From the NCBI RefSeq assembly GCF_003865375.1, contig NZ_RQVS01000008.1:62001-126000 (forward strand): a DNA stretch of 64,000 bases, given 5' to 3'. Under the pieces are notes generated by a model. The model ran no database searches, was not told the origin of the DNA, and saw nothing but the letters and a program-made list of their open reading frames with translations. The translations under genes and the position numbers were made by a program. This DNA comes from Gulosibacter macacae. GTDB lineage: Bacteria; Actinomycetota; Actinomycetes; Actinomycetales; Microbacteriaceae. Of this stretch, positions 18,095 to 27,052 are shown one piece after another (position 1 is the stretch's first letter; each line of letters starts with the position of its first letter).

Positions 18095-20200
18095 ATGTCT
18101 GCATCCGATCAGCGACTCGGCCACACGCGAGTCAAGGGCCGCGAAGGCCGCCGCACCAACGCCGAGCTCGACCGCATCACCCGCACCGGCTGGAGCCGAG
18201 GCACCGTCCTTGCGGTGCAGTGGGGTCCGGCCGCGCTCATCATCACCGCGGTGATCGGGATGCTCATTGCGCTCGTCATCGGCGGCGCGGCCGCTCCGCT
18301 TGCCCTCGGCGACCCGGGTCCGGTGGTGCGCTGGGGTCTGCCGACCGTGCGCCTGGCCTACAACCTCACCGCCTCGCTCACGATCGGGGCGCTCGTCATG
18401 GCCGCCTGGGCTGCAAGCCGCGATGAGCCCGAGTACGAGCGGGCGATGCAGCTCGCGCAGGGCGGCGCCGCGGCCTGGACCATCACCACGGCGGCCGCGG
18501 CCCTGTTCACCTACCTCTCGGTCTCGGCCGTGCCGTTCTCGATGTCGGCCGACTTCGGCCAGGGGCTGTGGTTCTTCCTCGCGCAACTTGAGGTCGGCCA
18601 GCTCTGGCTCATCAACCTCGTGATGGTGGCACTGCTGAGCACCTTCGTATTCGCGAGCCGCAGCCGCTGGGGCACGATCCTGCTCACGCTCGTGTCGCTG
18701 CTGTGCCTGTGGCCGCTCGCCTCGCAGGGTCATGCTGCCGGTGCTGAGAACCACAACACCGCCGTCGGCGGGATCACGCTGCACTACACCGGCGCCGCCG
18801 TGTGGCTCGGTGGCCTCGTCGTGCTTGCCGTGCTCGCCGCAACCTCAGCGCCCCGCCGCCGTCTCCCGCTTGTCGAACGCTATTCGCAGCTTGCCTTCGT
18901 CGCCTTCTTCGTCACCGCCGCAAGCGGCGTCGTTGCCACGATCGTCAACGTCGGCGACCTCGCGCGCCTGTTCGACACCCCCTACGGCGCGATTGTCATC
19001 GCGAAGACGGTCATCTTGGTCGCGCTCGGCATCTTCGGTGCCATGAATCGACGCTTCCTCATTGACCGGATGCGTCGCAATATTGCCGCGGGGGAGTCGA
19101 CCACCAAGCCCCTCGCCTGGCTCCTCGCCGCTGAACTCGCGCTCATGGGTGCCGTGGCCGGTGCCGCTGCCGCGCTCGGACGCACCGCCGCCCCGCAAGC
19201 GCAGATCACCGCCGATCAGCTCGCCGACCCGACCCCGGCACAGCTCCTCTCAGGCGAAACCCTGCCGCCACCCTTCGAGACCTCGCGCCTGTTCACCGAG
19301 TGGCGACTCGACCCGATCTGGACGACGCTCGTGATCATCGGCATCGTCTTCTACATTGCCGGGTTCATCCGCCTGCGTCGCCGCGGTGACAAGTGGCCGA
19401 TCTGGCGCCTGGTCGCCGTGCTCATCGGTTGCGCGATCCTGCTCTACAACGTCAACGGCGCGCTCTACGTCTACGGCCGGTTCCTGTTCTCGTTCCACAT
19501 GACCGAGCACATGATCCTCTCGATGATCATCCCGATTTTCCTCGTGCTCGGCGCCCCGATGACGCTGCTCCTGCGTGCGGTGAAGCCGCGCGATGACGGC
19601 TCAATGGGCATGCGCGAGTGGGTGCTCTTGCTCGTCCACTCGAAGTGGGCGAAGTTCTTCTCGCATCCGATCGTCGCGGGGGTGAACTTCGCGGTGGCCC
19701 TGCTCACCTTCTACTTCACCCCGCTTTTCCGCTGGGCCACGTACGACCACGTCGGGCACATGTGGATGATCGCCCACTTCCTCATCGTCGGGTACCTCTT
19801 CGTCGAGTCGCTCATCGGCGACGATCCGACGCGCGTGCGCGCGCCGTTCCCGATGCGACTCATTTCGCTCATCCTGGTGATGACCTTCCACGCCTTCTTC
19901 GGCCTCGCGGTCATGACCGGCACGGGCTTGCTCGTCGCCGAGTGGTACGGCGCCACCGGTCGCGATTGGGGCCCGGCAACCGCCCTCGAAGACCAGCAAC
20001 TTGGCGGCGCGGTCGCGTGGGGTCTCGGGGAGTTCCCCACGGTCATCCTCGCCGCGATCGTCACCCTGCAGTGGGCGAGATCGGATGAACGACTCGCCAA
20101 GCGCGAAGACAAGCGCGCCGAGCGCGACCACGATGCCGAGCTCGAGGCGTACAACGCACGCCTGCGGGCGCTCGCCGAGCGCGACGGAGACGGCGCGTGA
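18095..20200 (+). CDS. Fused CopD copper-resistance / CtaG cytochrome oxidase assembly membrane protein
   Basis: The 701-residue protein has an N-terminal CopD-like half (about residues 35-365, many helices, including ASQGHAAGAENHNTAVGG with His residues and LHYTGAAVWLGGL) and a C-terminal caa3_CtaG half (about 400-660; HMTEHMILSMIIPIFLVLGAP, FFGLAVMTGTGLLV). This fusion is known in actinobacteria and is thought to handle copper for cytochrome oxidase assembly. ATG 18095 follows TGGGAGG. The charged C-terminal tail ends in a GTGA overlap with the helicase gene. Confidence 0.88.
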   Translation: MSASDQRLGHTRVKGREGRRTNAELDRITRTGWSRGTVLAVQWGPAALIITAVIGMLIALVIGGAAAPLALGDPGPVVRWGLPTVRLAYNLTASLTIGALVMAAWAASRDEPEYERAMQLAQGGAAAWTITTAAAALFTYLSVSAVPFSMSADFGQGLWFFLAQLEVGQLWLINLVMVALLSTFVFASRSRWGTILLTLVSLLCLWPLASQGHAAGAENHNTAVGGITLHYTGAAVWLGGLVVLAVLAATSAPRRRLPLVERYSQLAFVAFFVTAASGVVATIVNVGDLARLFDTPYGAIVIAKTVILVALGIFGAMNRRFLIDRMRRNIAAGESTTKPLAWLLAAELALMGAVAGAAAALGRTAAPQAQITADQLADPTPAQLLSGETLPPPFETSRLFTEWRLDPIWTTLVIIGIVFYIAGFIRLRRRGDKWPIWRLVAVLIGCAILLYNVNGALYVYGRFLFSFHMTEHMILSMIIPIFLVLGAPMTLLLRAVKPRDDGSMGMREWVLLLVHSKWAKFFSHPIVAGVNFAVALLTFYFTPLFRWATYDHVGHMWMIAHFLIVGYLFVESLIGDDPTRVRAPFPMRLISLILVMTFHAFFGLAVMTGTGLLVAEWYGATGRDWGPATALEDQQLGGAVAWGLGEFPTVILAAIVTLQWARSDERLAKREDKRAERDHDAELEAYNARLRALAERDGDGA

Positions 20201-21498
20201 CGCTGCAACTTACCGCCGAACAGCAGGGCGTCTTCGATGCGATCGAGGGCACCACCGAGCATCTCTTTGTCACCGGCCGCGCCGGCACCGGCAAATCGAC
20301 GCTCCTCAATCACCTCTCGTGGCACACCGAGAAGCAGCTCGTGATCTGCGCGCCGACTGGCGTTGCCGCGCTCAATGTCGGCGGGCAGACGATCCACTCG
20401 CTGTTCAAGCTGCCGATCGGCATCATCGGCAACCAGCCGATTGAGCAATCGCGCGAGGTGAAAAAGCTCCTCACCACGATCGACACGCTCGTGATCGACG
20501 AGATCTCGATGGTGTCGGCCGACCTCCTCGACGCGATGGACCGTTCGCTGCGGCAAGCGCGAAATCGACGTTCCGAGCCGTTCGGCGGCGTGCAGATCGT
20601 CATGTTCGGCGATCCGTTCCAGCTTGCACCCGTGCCGCCGTCTGATCCGAGCGAGCGCGCCTGGCTGCGCGACACCTATCGCTCCATGTGGTTCTTCGAC
20701 GCGCACGTGTGGCGCGAGGCCGAGATGCGCATCCATACCCTGCGCGAAATCCATCGCCAGCACGATGAAGAGTTTCGCTCGCTCCTCACCTCGGTGCGCT
20801 ACGGCCGGGTGACCGCGGATGAAGCGGGTCGGCTCAATACCGTCGGCGCACGCCCGGCGCCCCACGACGGCATCATCACGCTCGCCTCGAAGAACGCGAC
20901 AGTCTCTCGCATCAACGCGCGCGAGCTCGAGCGGCTGCCGGGCCGCTCAATGACGGCGGATGCGGAGGTCATTGGTGACTTCGGCGGCGCCCGTACCTTC
21001 CCGGCCGATGAGCGGTTGGAGCTCAAGGAGGGCGCGCAGGTGATGTTCCTGCGCAATGACGCCGACCAGCGCTGGGTGAACGGCTCGGTCGGTGTGGTCT
21101 CGCGCATCGACCGCACGGTCTACGTCGAGATCGATGGCGAAGAGCACGAGGTCGAGCCGATCGCTTGGGAGAAGCTCAAGTACTCCTATGACCCCGATAC
21201 CAAGGAACTCTCGCGGGATGTCATCGGCGAGTTCCATCAGTTCCCGCTTCGGCTGGCCTGGGCGGTGACGATTCACAAGTCGCAGGGCAAGACCTATGAC
21301 CGCGCGGTCGTTGACCTCGGGGCCCGGGCGTTCTCGCCGGGACAGGCCTATGTGGCGCTCTCGCGCATCCGCTCGCTCGAAGGGCTGTATTTGACCCGAC
21401 CGCTGCGACCGAACGACATCTTCGTCGACGACGACGTCATGCGCTTCATGACCGAGGTCGCCGAGGCCCAGCGCGCCGCGAAGCTGCTCGCGCCCTAG
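20197..21498 (+). CDS. PIF1/RecD-like superfamily 1 helicase
   Basis: The 433-residue protein has Walker A (GRAGTGKST, residues 27-35), Walker B (VIDEISMVSADLLDAMDR), motif III (IVMFGDPFQLAPVPP), and the C-terminal SF1 segment TIHKSQGKTYDRAVVDLG with YVALSRIRSLEGLYL. This is the motif set of PIF1-type 5'-3' DNA helicases. The GTG start overlaps the copD-ctaG stop, so translation is coupled although no functional link is known. Confidence 0.87.
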   Translation: MTLQLTAEQQGVFDAIEGTTEHLFVTGRAGTGKSTLLNHLSWHTEKQLVICAPTGVAALNVGGQTIHSLFKLPIGIIGNQPIEQSREVKKLLTTIDTLVIDEISMVSADLLDAMDRSLRQARNRRSEPFGGVQIVMFGDPFQLAPVPPSDPSERAWLRDTYRSMWFFDAHVWREAEMRIHTLREIHRQHDEEFRSLLTSVRYGRVTADEAGRLNTVGARPAPHDGIITLASKNATVSRINARELERLPGRSMTADAEVIGDFGGARTFPADERLELKEGAQVMFLRNDADQRWVNGSVGVVSRIDRTVYVEIDGEEHEVEPIAWEKLKYSYDPDTKELSRDVIGEFHQFPLRLAWAVTIHKSQGKTYDRAVVDLGARAFSPGQAYVALSRIRSLEGLYLTRPLRPNDIFVDDDVMRFMTEVAEAQRAAKLLAP

Positions 21499-21532
21499 CG
21501 CTCGCCGGGGGAATTGGTGGATGTGATCCCCT

Positions 21533-21585
21533 CATCACCCGCCGTGTGCTCCCCTGAAGTTGAGGGGACCACACGGTGTTGATGG
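21533..21585. terminator. Inverted repeat after the helicase gene
   Basis: Arms 21542-21555 (CCGTGTGCTCCCCT) and 21563-21576 pair with one mismatch across a 7-nt loop, extended by CATCA/TGATG outside. It lies between a plus-strand helicase and a minus-strand hydrolase gene, fitting a bidirectional terminator. The 21499-21673 gap also holds a repeat at 21598-21622. Confidence 0.6.
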
Positions 21586-21597
21586 ATAGGGCATTCG

Positions 21598-21622
21598 CGT
21601 GCTTCGAGAGCCTCAGCACGCG
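21598..21622 (-). repeat. Dispersed repeat, GTGCTGAGGTTCTCGAAGTG family (single copy)
   Basis: Read on the minus strand this is a close match to the GTGCTGAGGTTCTCGAAGTG consensus that recurs at 26387, 28961, 31322 and 33282. It lies between two convergent genes. Confidence 0.7.
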
Positions 21623-21673
21623 GATTGGTCGCGCGTCAGCGCGCAACACGGCAAGACCCCAGCCCACGGCTCG

Positions 21674-23431
21674 CTAGTGCGGTCGAATCAGCGGGCGGAT
21701 CGCCTCGGCGAGATTGTCCGCATCCACGTCGATGCCAAGCACCTGCGACCAGGCGCCGACGTACTCCTCGAAATAGCGGTGGGCGTGGCCGCCCTTGTTC
21801 GCGATCGACAGGGGCATATCGGCGGCGATCTGCCAGAAGGTCACCCACGGCCACCAGCGCATTCGCGCGGTGACATCGTGACCGCGGGGCTCGGTCATCC
21901 ACGTCGGTTGCTGCCAAATGAGCGACGGATCCCACCACACAATCGGGTCGCTCGGATGCTGCAAGAACACGAACCTCTTCTCACCCCAGGATGCATAGGG
22001 CATCCCCTCGTGATCGTGGCCGAGATCTTCGGCCCGGTTCGAGAAGCGGATCACCGAGCCGTCGTCAATATCGGGGCGAATCTCGGGCGAACCAGCCCGG
22101 CGACGCGCGGTGAGCTCGCGCCACATCGGCGAAATCTGCGGGGTGCCCGCCCAGATCGCGCCATCAAGCTTCCGTGCCATATCGCTCGCCGACGAAAACA
22201 CCGAAACACCGCCGAACGCCCCGAGCGATTCGCCCGACATGTAGAGCTTCGGCCGCTCATTCGCGGGCATCGTGTCGAGCACCTCACGCACTTCGTGGTA
22301 CAGCGCTCGCGCGGTCTGCTTCGGCGACTTGCGGTCAAACAAGAATGCGAAGGCGCTCGGTAGCACGGTGTACTGCAACGACACCACCGCGCAATTACCG
22401 CGCGTAAGAAATTCCAGTGCCGACATCGCCCAGTCGTTGAGCCAGCCGGTACCGGTGCCAACCATGATCACCAGGTGCTCGCGCGTGAAGCCACCCGCAC
22501 GGCGCAGATCGCGCACGGCGTGCCTCGCCGCCGTCTCAATACTCTGCGAGGGCGAGAGGCCGACGTACGCACGTACCGGCTCCATTGCATCCTCGCCCCA
22601 GAACGCGGCAATATCGCGAGCTCGCGGGCCGTCGGCGACGACCGACTTGCCGTGGCGGCCCAGCGAATTAAACGATTCGAAGGATGCGGGGGAGCCAGAG
22701 CGCTCAGCCTGCTTCGGTGCGACGCGGCCGGGCAAGGGCCGCAGGTTATTGCGGTGCGCTGACGCGTTGATGCGGCGCATGAGCTGTTCCCAAAGCACCG
22801 AGCGATTCAGGTAGTAGGTGAGGCCAAACATGACTGCCGTGCCGGAAAGCGGCGCCGCAAGTGCGGGCGCGAAGCGGCCGATCAGGCGGCGAGTGCCGGC
22901 CGACGACATGCGAAAGAGTTGCACGAGACCGAGGATGCCGGTCGTCGCGACGGTGCCGACGGCCATCCCAGTGAATTGCTGGCGCAGGGTCTGCGGCGTT
23001 TCGTCGACGAGTTGCGCGATCTCGCGTTGGCGTTCGAGCGACGACAGGAGCGTCGCGGCCGTACCTATCGCCATCGTCGAGAGGAGGGCCGTCTGCCAGG
23101 TGCGCTCGACGGTCGCCATCCGCAGCGACGGGGTGGGTTGCGCATCCACGCCTCTGGCGCGACGCACGAGCGCGAGGATGCCATTGCGCGTCGTGCGTGC
23201 GCCGGAACCGACCGCGTAGCCGTAGAGCTGCGAGAGGCTGATGCTCGCGGCGGTGGTCCACCAGGTGCGGGGGAGGAGGCTCGGGCCGAGGGCAATCAGC
23301 GTGGTGAGCTGGCTCGCGACTACGCCCCACCAGTTCGGACCCCAGCGATTGAAGAAACGCTGCAGTTGCTTCTTTCTGGGTGTGGTGGCGTCGCCACGGC
23401 GCTCGGAACGGGGCGCGCGTGGTCGGAACAT
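21674..23431 (-). CDS. Abhydrolase_9-family membrane-associated alpha/beta-hydrolase
   Basis: The 585-residue protein has an N-terminal membrane region (GPSLLPRTWWTTAASISLSQLYGYAVGSG, FTGMAVGTVATTGILGLV) of the Abhydrolase_9_N type, followed by a C-terminal hydrolase domain with the nucleophile segment LYMSGESLGAFGG and a late GHAHRYFEEY. Substrate is unknown; the family is common in actinobacteria. The start is uncertain: ATG 23431 is used, and an in-frame ATG at 23497 would add 22 residues; neither has a clear ribosome-binding site. Confidence 0.82.
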   Translation of the reverse strand: MFRPRAPRSERRGDATTPRKKQLQRFFNRWGPNWWGVVASQLTTLIALGPSLLPRTWWTTAASISLSQLYGYAVGSGARTTRNGILALVRRARGVDAQPTPSLRMATVERTWQTALLSTMAIGTAATLLSSLERQREIAQLVDETPQTLRQQFTGMAVGTVATTGILGLVQLFRMSSAGTRRLIGRFAPALAAPLSGTAVMFGLTYYLNRSVLWEQLMRRINASAHRNNLRPLPGRVAPKQAERSGSPASFESFNSLGRHGKSVVADGPRARDIAAFWGEDAMEPVRAYVGLSPSQSIETAARHAVRDLRRAGGFTREHLVIMVGTGTGWLNDWAMSALEFLTRGNCAVVSLQYTVLPSAFAFLFDRKSPKQTARALYHEVREVLDTMPANERPKLYMSGESLGAFGGVSVFSSASDMARKLDGAIWAGTPQISPMWRELTARRRAGSPEIRPDIDDGSVIRFSNRAEDLGHDHEGMPYASWGEKRFVFLQHPSDPIVWWDPSLIWQQPTWMTEPRGHDVTARMRWWPWVTFWQIAADMPLSIANKGGHAHRYFEEYVGAWSQVLGIDVDADNLAEAIRPLIRPH

Positions 23432-23510
23432 GCACACCAGTATCTCGGTGAACGGTGAACTTGATTGGGAAACATATCCGGGGTTGCGCTTTTGCATCCG
23501 AACGAATAAG

Positions 23511-23540
23511 TTGTATCTGCAAGTAAAAATACTTCAAGGA
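23511..23540 (+). promoter_or_regulatory. AT-rich promoter with a palindromic element before the YceI gene
   Basis: AAGTA (23521-23525) and TACTT (23530-23534) flank AAAA, within the wider imperfect palindrome CTGCAAGTA...TACTTCAAG. AAGGAG at 23536-23541 is the ribosome-binding site of the next gene. The element resembles MarR-type operators in size and symmetry; the regulator is not in the window. Confidence 0.5.
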
Positions 23541-23549
23541 GCAAGCATT

Positions 23550-24095
23550 ATGACCATCATCGAAGGTCTCACCCCCGGCACTTGGGTCATCGACCCCGCA
23601 CACACCGAGGTGCAGTTCTCGGTTCGCCACCTCGCCATCTCGAAGGTGCGCGGCAAGTTCGAGCAGTTCGAAGGCACCATCGTCACCGGCGAGCAGATCG
23701 AAGACACCAAGGTCAACGCCACCGTTGAGGTTGCTTCGGTGAACACCAACATGGAGCAGCGCGACGAGCACCTGCGCACCTCGGACTTCTTCAAGGCCGA
23801 CGAGTTCCCGCAGATCACTTTCGTCTCGACCGGCGTTCGCGTTGACGGCGGCGACCTCATCGTCACCGGCGACTTCACCATGCGCGGCGTGACCAAGTCG
23901 ATCGACTTCAAGGTCGAGCTCGGCGGCACCACCACCGACGGCTACGGCCAGAAGAAGGCCGGCTTCGAGGCCGAGACCAAGATCAACCGTCACGACTTCG
24001 GTGTTGCGTGGAACGCTCCGACCGAGGCCGGTGGCCTCACGCTCGGTGACGACGTCACCATCAAGATCGACGGCCAGGCGACCTACCAGGCGTAG
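23550..24095 (+). CDS. YceI-family lipid-binding protein
   Basis: The 181-residue cytoplasmic YceI protein has the diagnostic start WVIDPAHTEVQFSVRHL and later segments RDEHLRTSDFF, FPQITFVST and ITGD-like LIVTGDFTMRGVTKSIDF. YceI proteins form a lipocalin-like barrel that binds polyisoprenoids. ATG 23550 follows AAGGAGC. It is monocistronic, with an AT-rich promoter upstream and a hairpin downstream. Codon use is strongly biased, suggesting high expression. Confidence 0.94.
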   Translation: MTIIEGLTPGTWVIDPAHTEVQFSVRHLAISKVRGKFEQFEGTIVTGEQIEDTKVNATVEVASVNTNMEQRDEHLRTSDFFKADEFPQITFVSTGVRVDGGDLIVTGDFTMRGVTKSIDFKVELGGTTTDGYGQKKAGFEAETKINRHDFGVAWNAPTEAGGLTLGDDVTIKIDGQATYQA

Positions 24096-24133
24096 CTCCT
24101 TCGCAGGCAGTAGTGCCTGCCCGTCGCGAAAAG

Positions 24134-24175
24134 ACGAGTGCGGCTCTCCGGAGAGCGGCACTCGTTGCGTTTCCG
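24134..24175 (+). terminator. Terminator after the YceI gene
   Basis: ACGAGTGCGGCTCTC (24134-24148) pairs with GAGAGCGGCACTCGT (24151-24165) with one mismatch, followed by TGCGTTT. It ends the YceI transcript. Confidence 0.8.
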
Positions 24176-24277
24176 GCTGTTGCGCGATCTGCACTTTTGG
24201 CGTGTACGTGGTGCGTGGCAGCGTCAACAGCGCAAAAAGTGCAGATTCCGCAACGCCACTCGGCGTAGCGTGGACGC

Positions 24278-25447
24278 ATGCGCAAAGTTGACATCGTGGT
24301 CATCGGCGGCGGAGCGATGGGGCTCGCCACCGCCTGGCGTGCGGCCGGCCGCGGCCGCACGGTACTTCTTGCCGAACAATTCGACATCGCCACCCCGAAT
24401 GGCGCCAGTCACGGTGCCTGCCGCAACTTCAACCCCCACTACGCCACCCAGCCGCATCTCGATCTCGTGCGCGAGGCAGCGGATGCGTTCGACGAACTCG
24501 CCGAGGCAACCGGCCGCATCCTGCTCGATCGTTGCGGCCTCGTGAGTCACGGCCCCGGGCAAACCTTCCGCGATGTCTACGACCGGATGGGGGAAGCAGG
24601 CCTCGAGCGCGAATGGCTCTCGCTTGCCGAGGCCGAGCGGCGATTCACCGGGATGCGTTTCGATACCCAGGTGCTCTACACCCCGAGCGCCGGGCGAGTG
24701 CGCAGCGAAGAGACGCTGCACGCGCTCATGGAAGCGGCCGTGGGGTTTGGCGCGGATCTGCGCTTCGGCACTCGGGCTGAATCGATCGAGCTCGATGACG
24801 ATGGCGGCACGGTCACGCTCGAAAACGTGCGCACCGGCGAGCAGGAAGTCGTGCGCGCTGCGGTCGTCGTCTCGGCCGCTGGTGCCTGGACCACCAAGCT
24901 CATCAGCGGCCTCGTTGCGTTGCCACCACTGCGGGTGACGCAAGAATCGCCCGTGCACTTCCCCGACTTTGATGTCGACGCCACCTGGCCGAGCTTCAAC
25001 CACCGCCCCGAGCCCGGTGATAGTCGCTACGGCGACTACTGGAAGGCGACGGTCTACGGGATGCACACCCCGGGCGAAGGCATCAAGGCCGGTTGGCATC
25101 GGGTCGGCCCCGAGACCGACCCGGACAAGCGCACGTTCTTGCCCGATGCATCCTCGCTCGCTTCCCTTCGTGAGTATGCGCGCGAGTGGTTGCCGGGAGT
25201 GAACGCGGATGAGATCGAGCCGATCTCATGCACCTACACGACTGCGCCCGACTCGCTCTTTGTCTGCGATCGGGTGGGGCCGCTGGTCGTGCTTGCCGGC
25301 TTTGCGGGGGAGGGGTTCAAGTTCGTGCCGTCGATCGGCCGGCTTGGCGCTGATCTCGCCGATGGATTGCCGGGGCTGCCCGCCTTCGCGCTCGATCGTG
25401 ACTTTGGTGAGCGCGATCGCTCGGGGCTCGCGACGGTACTCGGCTAG
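24278..25447 (+). CDS. Monomeric sarcosine oxidase / N-methyltryptophan oxidase family flavoenzyme
   Basis: The 389-residue protein has the N-terminal dinucleotide-binding motif (VVIGGGAMGLATAW), the SHGACR segment with Arg49, and Cys318 in PISCTYTTAPDSLF, which aligns with the Cys that covalently holds FAD in monomeric sarcosine oxidase. The C-terminal GFAGEGFKFVPSIG is also characteristic. It should oxidise a secondary amine such as sarcosine, producing hydrogen peroxide and, from sarcosine, formaldehyde. The substrate is not determined. It stands alone after the YceI terminator. Confidence 0.87.
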   Translation: MRKVDIVVIGGGAMGLATAWRAAGRGRTVLLAEQFDIATPNGASHGACRNFNPHYATQPHLDLVREAADAFDELAEATGRILLDRCGLVSHGPGQTFRDVYDRMGEAGLEREWLSLAEAERRFTGMRFDTQVLYTPSAGRVRSEETLHALMEAAVGFGADLRFGTRAESIELDDDGGTVTLENVRTGEQEVVRAAVVVSAAGAWTTKLISGLVALPPLRVTQESPVHFPDFDVDATWPSFNHRPEPGDSRYGDYWKATVYGMHTPGEGIKAGWHRVGPETDPDKRTFLPDASSLASLREYAREWLPGVNADEIEPISCTYTTAPDSLFVCDRVGPLVVLAGFAGEGFKFVPSIGRLGADLADGLPGLPAFALDRDFGERDRSGLATVLG

Positions 25448-25584
25448 CTGGCTGTTGCAGCAGCGAGGTCTGCGCCAGGATGCTAGGAACTCTGCGCCTG
25501 CATCCCCAGTTTTGCGCGCCTGTTTTCTTAGCGTGAGGGGAGCGCCTCTTCGAGGCGACACCTCAACAACTAGGAGTTGCACGC

Positions 25585-26352
25585 ATGACTGATGAATCGC
25601 AGGAGTTCGCCGGCAAGGTCGTTCTCATCACCGGTGGTGCCGCGGGCCTCGGCGCTGACGCCGCCCGCGCGTTCGTGAAGCGCGGCGCGAAGGTCGCCAT
25701 CGTCGACATCGCGCAGGAGGGTCTCGACAAGACGGCAGCCGAGATCGGTGCGGGCGACAACCTCATCACCATTCAGGCCGATGTGAGTAACGCCGACGAT
25801 GTGAAGCGTTACGTCGACACCACCGTCGAAGCGTTCGGCACGATCGACGTGTTCTACAACAACGCTGGCATCGAGGGGAAGGTCGCGCCGCTCGTCGACC
25901 AGAAGGTCGAAGACTTTGACCGCGTCATCGCGATCAATGTGCGTGGCTCGTGGCTTGGCCTGCACTATGTGCTGCCGATCATGTACGCGCAGAAGTCGGG
26001 CAGCGTGATCAACACCTCGTCGATTGGTGGGCTCGTTGGCGGCCCGCTGCCGGTATCGCCGTACGCGACCTCGAAGTTTGCGATCACGGGGCTTACTCGT
26101 ATTGCCGCGATTGAGTCGGCGCCGTACCAGGTGCGCATCAACTCGGTGCACCCCTCGCCCGCGAACACGGCGATGATGCGATCGCTCGAGGGTGGCGCGG
26201 GGGCGTCGCAGGATCAGATCGCCTCGGCGATTCCGCTTGGCCGCTACGCCGAGCCCTCGGACGTGACGAACGCGGTGCTCTTCCTCGCCTCGGACGACTC
26301 GGCGTTCATCACCGGGATGCAGCTGCGCGTCGACGGCGGGATGCTCGCGTAG
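25585..26352 (+). CDS. Short-chain dehydrogenase/reductase
   Basis: The 255-residue protein is a classical SDR: TGGAAGLG cofactor motif near residue 17, NNAG, catalytic Ser in NTSSIGG, YATSK with the catalytic Tyr and Lys, and ITGMQLRVDGG at the C-terminus. The acidic Asp at the end of the second strand (AIVDIA) favours NAD over NADP. The substrate is unknown. A long perfect palindrome follows at 26421. Confidence 0.9.
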   Translation: MTDESQEFAGKVVLITGGAAGLGADAARAFVKRGAKVAIVDIAQEGLDKTAAEIGAGDNLITIQADVSNADDVKRYVDTTVEAFGTIDVFYNNAGIEGKVAPLVDQKVEDFDRVIAINVRGSWLGLHYVLPIMYAQKSGSVINTSSIGGLVGGPLPVSPYATSKFAITGLTRIAAIESAPYQVRINSVHPSPANTAMMRSLEGGAGASQDQIASAIPLGRYAEPSDVTNAVLFLASDDSAFITGMQLRVDGGMLA

Positions 26353-26359
26353 GTCGGCG

Positions 26360-26409
26360 CCCCGCGCGCTGAGGGCGATCGCCCCGCGCGCTGAGGTCCT
26401 CGAAGCGCC
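26360..26409 (+). repeat. Dispersed repeat, GTGCTGAGGTTCTCGAAGTG family (variant copies)
   Basis: GCGCGCTGAGGTCCTCGAAGC at 26387-26407 is a variant of the family; a partial unit CGCGCTGAGGGCGATCG precedes it at 26364-26380. Confidence 0.55.
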
Positions 26410-26420
26410 ACCACAACTGT

Positions 26421-26474
26421 GAGCGAAACGCGCGAGTGGGAGTCCCTAGGGGCTCCCACTCGCGCGTTTCGCTC
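26421..26474. terminator. Perfect 22-bp-arm palindrome between SDR and GNAT genes
   Basis: Arms 26421-26442 (GAGCGAAACGCGCGAGTGGG and two more bases) and 26453-26474 are exact reverse complements around a 10-nt loop containing CCTAGG. It lies between co-oriented genes 68 bp after the SDR stop. It can act as a terminator, but the arms are longer than usual and there is no T-run. Confidence 0.65.
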
Positions 26475-26557
26475 GCACTCGTGAGTGTCGGCACCCCGAA
26501 AGCCCCAGCGCACGAGGCATGCGCCTGCCCGACCACCCCACTTGTTAGCCTTCAGCA

Positions 26558-27052
26558 ATGCCTGTCATCCGCGAAGCCACTTCCGCCGACGCACCTGCGC
26601 TCCTTGAGTGCATCCAATTGCTCGCTGAGTACGAGCGCGAGCCCGATGTCGTCGTCAACACGATTGACCGCATCCGCGAATTGTTCTTCGGCCCGAATCC
26701 GGCAGTGTTCGCACACGTCGCCAAAGACGCGGGCGAGGTCGTTGGCATCGCGATCTGGTACCTCACCTACTCGACCTGGGAAGGCGAGCACGGCATCCAC
26801 CTCGAAGACCTATACGTCAAGGATGCGCACCGCGGCAGGGGCCACGCGCTCGCGCTCATGCGCCAGCTCGCCGCCATCTGCACCGAACGCGGCTACGCGC
26901 GCTTCGAGTGGGCGGTGCTCGACTGGAACCAGCTCGCCATCGACTTCTACGAGCGACTTGGCGCTGAGCCCATGACCGGCTGGCACATTCGCCGTCTCGA
27001 AGGTGAGGCGCTCGCGGCGCTCGCGGCGCAGCATCCGGTGGCGAATGGCTAA
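26558..27052 (+). CDS. GNAT-family N-acetyltransferase
   Basis: The 164-residue protein has the GNAT fold with the acetyl-CoA loop following LEDLYVKDAHRGRGHALALM (residues about 86-105) and a C-terminal DWNQLAIDFYERLGAEPM. It resembles diamine/thialysine acetyltransferases in length and the AIWYLTYSTWEGEHGIHLEDLYV segment. Its end overlaps the start of the exporter gene by 8 bp. The acceptor is unknown. Confidence 0.88.
   Translation: MPVIREATSADAPALLECIQLLAEYEREPDVVVNTIDRIRELFFGPNPAVFAHVAKDAGEVVGIAIWYLTYSTWEGEHGIHLEDLYVKDAHRGRGHALALMRQLAAICTERGYARFEWAVLDWNQLAIDFYERLGAEPMTGWHIRRLEGEALAALAAQHPVANG

Noticed and set aside
22746-24227. 493-codon minus-strand frame across the YceI gene and the hydrolase gene
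   Set aside because: It overlaps two well-supported genes and mixes frames without family resemblance.
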